Of a stretch of 33,267 nucleotides of DNA, positions 29,518-33,267 are shown piece by piece. The stretch is from Accumulibacter sp. Lineage in GTDB: Bacteria > Pseudomonadota > Gammaproteobacteria > Burkholderiales > Rhodocyclaceae. The notes under the pieces were generated by a model. It saw only the letters and a list, made by a program, of their open reading frames with translations. It was not told where the DNA came from and searched no databases. Numbering within the stretch: position 1 is the stretch's first letter; each line of letters begins with the position of its first letter. Made by a program: the position numbers and the translations under genes. The DNA lies in assembly GCA_031280565.1 (NCBI GenBank), contig JAITGN010000075.1, positions 1-33,267 of the forward strand, given 5' to 3'.

Positions 29518-29629
29518 AAAGAAAAAAAAGACGGAAACAGTTGATTCTTTGAGGGAGTTCTTCGCTCCGGTGCTTGAAGCCTACGAGAACAGGTTTTTCC
29601 CGAAAAAGAAGCCGGGTGAAGGCCCATGA
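29501..29629 (+). CDS. Overlapping small Lys-rich ORF (42 aa)
   Basis: MAAENKKKKKTETVDSLREFFAPVLEAYENRFFPKKKPGEGP; ATG 17 nt inside the previous gene with 'gggagga' upstream; below the ORF-track length cutoff. Confidence 0.5.
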   Translation: MAAENKKKKKTETVDSLREFFAPVLEAYENRFFPKKKPGEGP

Positions 29630-29707
29630 AAAAGTGATTATATGGAAGTTATACACCATACCGCCTGAATTGATTTTGAATATTTTAAATAAAAATTATG
29701 GAATACA

Positions 29708-30201
29708 ATGAGGTATTCATGGAGGAATAAAATAAAAAAGAACAAGATGTGTATGATTTTATACTTGTTTATTTCCTTGGCAAGTATGTCTTGTTCTTTA
29801 TATACAGATCCTCCAATGCCATTTAATAAAATTATATGTAATTCATGGGATATAACCTTTGATGAACAAAGGTATAATATGGCAATATGGCTTTTTAGAG
29901 AAAATTGGTTTAATGGAAAAAATAAAGAAATAATACTGAATGAATTGTTTGAAAATAAAAAACAAACCATATGGAACGCTTTTATAATGAAACCGATGAT
30001 GAAAATATACTATTATTTTATTTAAGATATTCAAACGAATTTATGGAAAGACGGGGTATAGATTTTTATTTTAAGCCAGTAGCGTATTTAAAAATATATT
30101 TTAATAAAAATAATCAAACAATTGGGGCGGAATTACTTAAGAGGAACAGACGAATGAATGTAAAAGAATATAAAATAACAAGATATTGGAAAATAAAATA
30201 A
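29708..30201 (+). pseudogene. AT-rich hypothetical secreted/membrane-anchored protein split by a -1 frameshift
   Basis: ORFs 29708..30025 and 29971..30201 overlap in different frames with consistent composition. A run of six A (29957-29962) precedes the switch. N-terminal 'MCMILYLFISLASMSCS' signal-like. Confidence 0.5.
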
Positions 30202-30242
30202 TGCAGTACGGCGTATAACAGGTCTGTTTACGCTGCGCCTGC

Positions 30243-30281
30243 AGTAACGGGCTTGGCCTTCATTCGGCCAGGTCAGTTGCT
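30243..30281. repeat. Imperfect stem-loop
   Basis: AGTAACGGGCTTGGCC / GGCCAGGTCAGTTGCT pairs with three G.U wobbles and one mismatch around 'ttcattc'. Confidence 0.55.
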
Positions 30282-30311
30282 TCGCTCCTTCCAACGCTTC
30301 ATTCCGGCACA

Positions 30312-30357
30312 TTTTGCCAGCCCTGGTTTTGCTGCGTAAAGTCCAGGGCTGGCAAAA
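30312..30357. repeat. Perfect 15-bp inverted repeat
   Basis: TTTTGCCAGCCCTGG (30312-30326), 16-nt loop, CCAGGGCTGGCAAAA (30343-30357). Confidence 0.9.
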
Positions 30358-30395
30358 CCTCGTAAATAGCCGGAAGGTTTGTGCGGGGCCTTTTG

Positions 30396-30962
30396 ATGTG
30401 TATGCTTGTTTTTGCATCGTTTCCTCTTCTTATGTCTTTTGGCATTTTGAGTGACGCCCTTTGGCCCATGAGAACGATCCCGCCGGATCGCATAGAAAAG
30501 AGTAGATTTCTCGTCGTTACACGCGATGTTTCCACCGGCGTTTTGCGTGAGAAGATGTATGACATACGACGATATAAAGCGGCTCAGGGAAGGCAAGGAA
30601 TCGTTTGACGCTCCGGAGACGGAGGAATATAAAAAAGTCATCATGGAACGCCACGACGGGTGCGATGAAATATACGATTACTCAATGAACGAAGACTACG
30701 AATTCCGCTACAAGGCGCGGCGACAGAAGGACGGGACGCTGGAAGTCCACCACAGGCGTGACTCCACCGCTATACGGTCAAGGACGGGAAGGTGATTCGG
30801 CTCCCGACGAAATGGCTGGGAACAGGGTTTTATCATGGCGCGGCGACATACCTGATTTTCTGGTTCGTTGTGTTCTTTGCGCACAAGCAATGGAAAAGGC
30901 GCCGGGAAGCCTTGGAAGATAACGCAAAACTCGGGGCGATGCCGCCTGTAAATGCGCAGTGA
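30396..30962 (+). pseudogene. Two-TM hypothetical protein interrupted by two frameshifts
   Basis: 'MCMLVFASFPLLMSFGILSDALWPM...VLREK' (ORF 30381..30608), then 'MTYDDIKRLREGKESFD...EVHHRRDST' (ORF 30526..30795), then 'YTVKDGKVIRLPTKWLGTGFYHGAATYLIFWFVVFFAHKQWKRRREALEDNAKLGAMPPVNAQ*' in the third frame. Confidence 0.6.
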
Positions 30963-31011
30963 ATCATCAACGGCATCTATTTCCGTTCGTGCTGGTTTTG
31001 CCGGAACACAT

Positions 31012-31345
31012 TGACAACGCTTATCTCCGTTCGTGCTGAGCGTGTCGAAGTATGAACGGACGCGCCAGGTCGTAAATACTCTTTTCCAGTCCTGATTCTT
31101 TCTTTAAGTAGAGTTTTTCAATCCTTACCCTTCGACAACGCCTATCTCCGTTCGTGCTGAGCCTGTCGAAGTATGAACGGACGCTCCAGCCTTTCCAGTC
31201 CTTACCCTTCGACAGGCTTCCTTCGACAAGCTCAAGACAGGCAGGGCGAACGGACTGGAAAGGCACTCTCCGACAGACTTCCCTCGACAAGCTCAGGACG
31301 GCGCAAGGCGAACGGATTGAAAAACATGGCTTCTTTCGACAGGAG
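31012..31345. repeat. Cluster of TTCGACA repeat modules with nested inverted repeats (right copy)
   Basis: Near-identical to 1-180. Nested perfect IRs: GTTTTTCAATCC (31113-31124)/GGATTGAAAAAC (31314-31325) and GCCTTTCCAGTCC (31189-31201)/GGACTGGAAAGGC (31252-31264). Additional partial tandem unit at 31012-31065. Confidence 0.92.
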
Positions 31346-31647
31346 GCAGGTCGAACAGACCGGAAAGCCCCCCAAAACCTCTCGCCATCAGCCAATCCAT
31401 CAAATTATTCTGGAATCATCCCTCTAAAACCCGCTTTATCCCTAAATTCATTGAATTATTTTATCTATAAAAGTGCTATATAAAGCCAGTTTTATTTTCC
31501 TTTCTAACGGTTTTAAAGCATTTTATTAAAAAAAACGGAAATATGCGTTGAAAACGCGTTATTTATCAGGCCGATTGATCCGCGGCCATAGAGCCTCTTG
31601 TGCCGGGAAACTGATTCAGCTCTGGTCCGGTTCTGCTTTTTTCTATC

Positions 31648-32946
31648 TCACTCTTTCTCGAACAGCGCGACCGATTCGACATGCGATGTGTGCGGAAACA
31701 TGTTGACGACACCTGCGCCGCGCAGGTAGTAGCCTTTTTGTGAGATGAGGATGCCTGCGTCGCGCGCGAGCGTCGCCGGATTGCATGAAACGTAAACGAT
31801 CCGGCGCGGGCTACTGTCGCCGATGGACTTGACGAGTTCGACCGCGCCTTCGCGCGGCGGGTCGATCAGCATCTTGTCAAAATGCCCCAGCGCGCGCAGT
31901 GATTCGGATGTCATTTCAAAAAGATTGGCGGCCATGTATTCAACATGGTTTTCAAGGCCGTTGTGCGCCGCGTTTTCCGAGGCACGGCGAACAAGTTCGC
32001 CGTTTCCCTCAATACCGACGACCGCTGCTCCGCTCCGGGCGACAGGCAGGCTGAAGTTGCCCAGTCCGCAGAACATGTCGGCGATCCGTTCTCCGCGCTT
32101 CGGGGCGAGAAGGCTGATCGCGCGGCGGACAAGCACACGGTTGATGGCGGGGTTGACCTGGGTGAATTCGGTCGGCGAAAAACGGTGCTCTATTCTAAAA
32201 TCCGGCAAGCGGTAATAAAGCTCCGGCCCGTCAAGCGGATGGAAACGAAAAGCCGACGCGGGACCTTTCGGCTGGAGATAAAAAACGATGCCGTGATGGT
32301 CGGCGAAACGGCGCAGCAGGTCTTCATCCTGACGGGTTGGCGGTTCGAGAACGCGAAGAACGAGAGCCGTCATGGCCTCACCGTCGGCGACCTCAATCTG
32401 CGGCATCGCCGCGCTGATCGAGAGGGCGGATACGAGTTCGCGGAGGGGCAGGAGCAGCCCGGAAATGTGGGGTGGAAGATTCGGGCATTCGCGCATGTCG
32501 GCGATATAGCTGCTTTTTCGCTCATGAAAACCGATCAGCATGCCGCCTTTCTTTGGAACGAGCCGCGCCGAAAGGCGCGCGCGCGCGCGATAAGCCTCCG
32601 GCGTTCCGTGGATAGGCGCGTAAAGTTCTTCCGGTTTCAGTCGCGCGATGTGCCATAGATTCGATTCGAGGAGATTTTGCTTGGCAGCGACCTGCGCGGC
32701 CGGAGCGAAATGCCGCATGCTGCATCCACCGCACAGGCCAAAATGAGGACATCCGGGCGTTATGCGGAAAGGCGAAGCGCACAGGATGCGGTCGATTCGA
32801 GCGATTTCGTAGGAAGGTTTTTTGCGGAAACTCGTATACTCGACGCGTTCGCCGGGCAGCGCACCTTCGACGAAGACCGTTTTTCCTTCGAGGCGCGTTA
32901 TTCCCCGCGCTTCGTGATCGAGAGATTCAATGGTTCCGGTAGGCAT
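31648..32946 (-). CDS. rlmD: 23S rRNA (uracil-5-)-methyltransferase, RlmD/RumA type
   Basis: TRAM domain start, Fe-S motif 'CPHFGLCGGCSM', 'ADMFCGLGNFSLPVARSGAAVVGIEGN', 'LIDPPREGA', 'VYVSCNPATLARDAG'. Confidence 0.93.
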   Translation of the reverse strand: MPTGTIESLDHEARGITRLEGKTVFVEGALPGERVEYTSFRKKPSYEIARIDRILCASPFRITPGCPHFGLCGGCSMRHFAPAAQVAAKQNLLESNLWHIARLKPEELYAPIHGTPEAYRARARLSARLVPKKGGMLIGFHERKSSYIADMRECPNLPPHISGLLLPLRELVSALSISAAMPQIEVADGEAMTALVLRVLEPPTRQDEDLLRRFADHHGIVFYLQPKGPASAFRFHPLDGPELYYRLPDFRIEHRFSPTEFTQVNPAINRVLVRRAISLLAPKRGERIADMFCGLGNFSLPVARSGAAVVGIEGNGELVRRASENAAHNGLENHVEYMAANLFEMTSESLRALGHFDKMLIDPPREGAVELVKSIGDSSPRRIVYVSCNPATLARDAGILISQKGYYLRGAGVVNMFPHTSHVESVALFEKE

Positions 32947-33267
32947 GGCGCATTCTTGAAAAAGCGTGAATCTACCATTCGCGGTGTGTTCTGTGTGTCA
33001 TGACGAAATTGTTCGTAGCGTCGACGGATTGCCTTCCTCCTTTTCGTGGAGATTTTTGAAAAACGGAGGATTATTCCAGAATCGTTCCTATGAATTGCCT
33101 GGAATTTCTAACTATCGATGATAATTTCTATATAAAAATGGGGGCTGTACTAGATTAGGGGTTTAAATGTCACACCAAGAGCGTAAAAGATGTAATTGCC
33201 GTGTTGGTGTGCCGTAATTGAATCGGAATTCGCATTCTTTCAAAAAGAGGGGAAATGAAGCCCGATC

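Noticed and set aside
30243-30357. Firm call of an integron attC site
   Set aside because: Canonical RYYYAAC/GTTRRRY core pairs could not be placed convincingly and no integrase is in the window; kept only as a hypothesis.
31012-31345. TTCGACA repeats as a CRISPR array
   Set aside because: Units are irregularly spaced, imperfect and nested, with no uniform spacers and no cas genes; they fit dispersed REP-like modules better.
1037-33267. tRNA or rRNA genes
   Set aside because: No cloverleaf-consistent GTTCRANNC segments or rRNA-like stretches were recognised in the spacers; a tRNAscan/Infernal run would be decisive.

Overview
The window is dominated by a complete NADH:ubiquinone oxidoreductase (complex I) operon, nuoA to nuoN (about 1.19-16.29 kb, + strand), preceded by a slyX-like gene and a truncated, frameshifted IS630-type transposase. 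Downstream are a NUDIX ADP-ribose pyrophosphatase, a membrane-anchored Mrr-fold protein with an altered catalytic motif, a small ankyrin protein, fliW, a 5-oxoprolinase operon (pxpB-pxpC-pxpA), a complete branched-chain-amino-acid-type ABC transporter (livKHMGF-like), an MBL/beta-CASP RNA exonuclease (- strand), an exported Pro-rich protein with an overlapping 42-aa Lys-rich ORF, an AT-rich island with broken genes, and an rlmD-type 23S rRNA methyltransferase (- strand). The points most worth a second look are: (1) two small ORFs filling the nuoH-nuoI gap, joined by TAATG and ATGA overlaps; (2) nested modular TTCGACA repeats near both window ends, whose flanking arms show a compensatory base change; (3) a dispersed intergenic motif, about AAAAYTGSCTTKARAACG, in AT-rich spacers; (4) an intrinsic terminator between livK and livH; (5) the AT-rich island with frameshifted membrane or secreted protein genes and strong inverted repeats. 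No CRISPR array, rRNA or tRNA was recognised. No complete novel defence or mobile system could be demonstrated. All product calls are from reading the protein sequences, with no database search.
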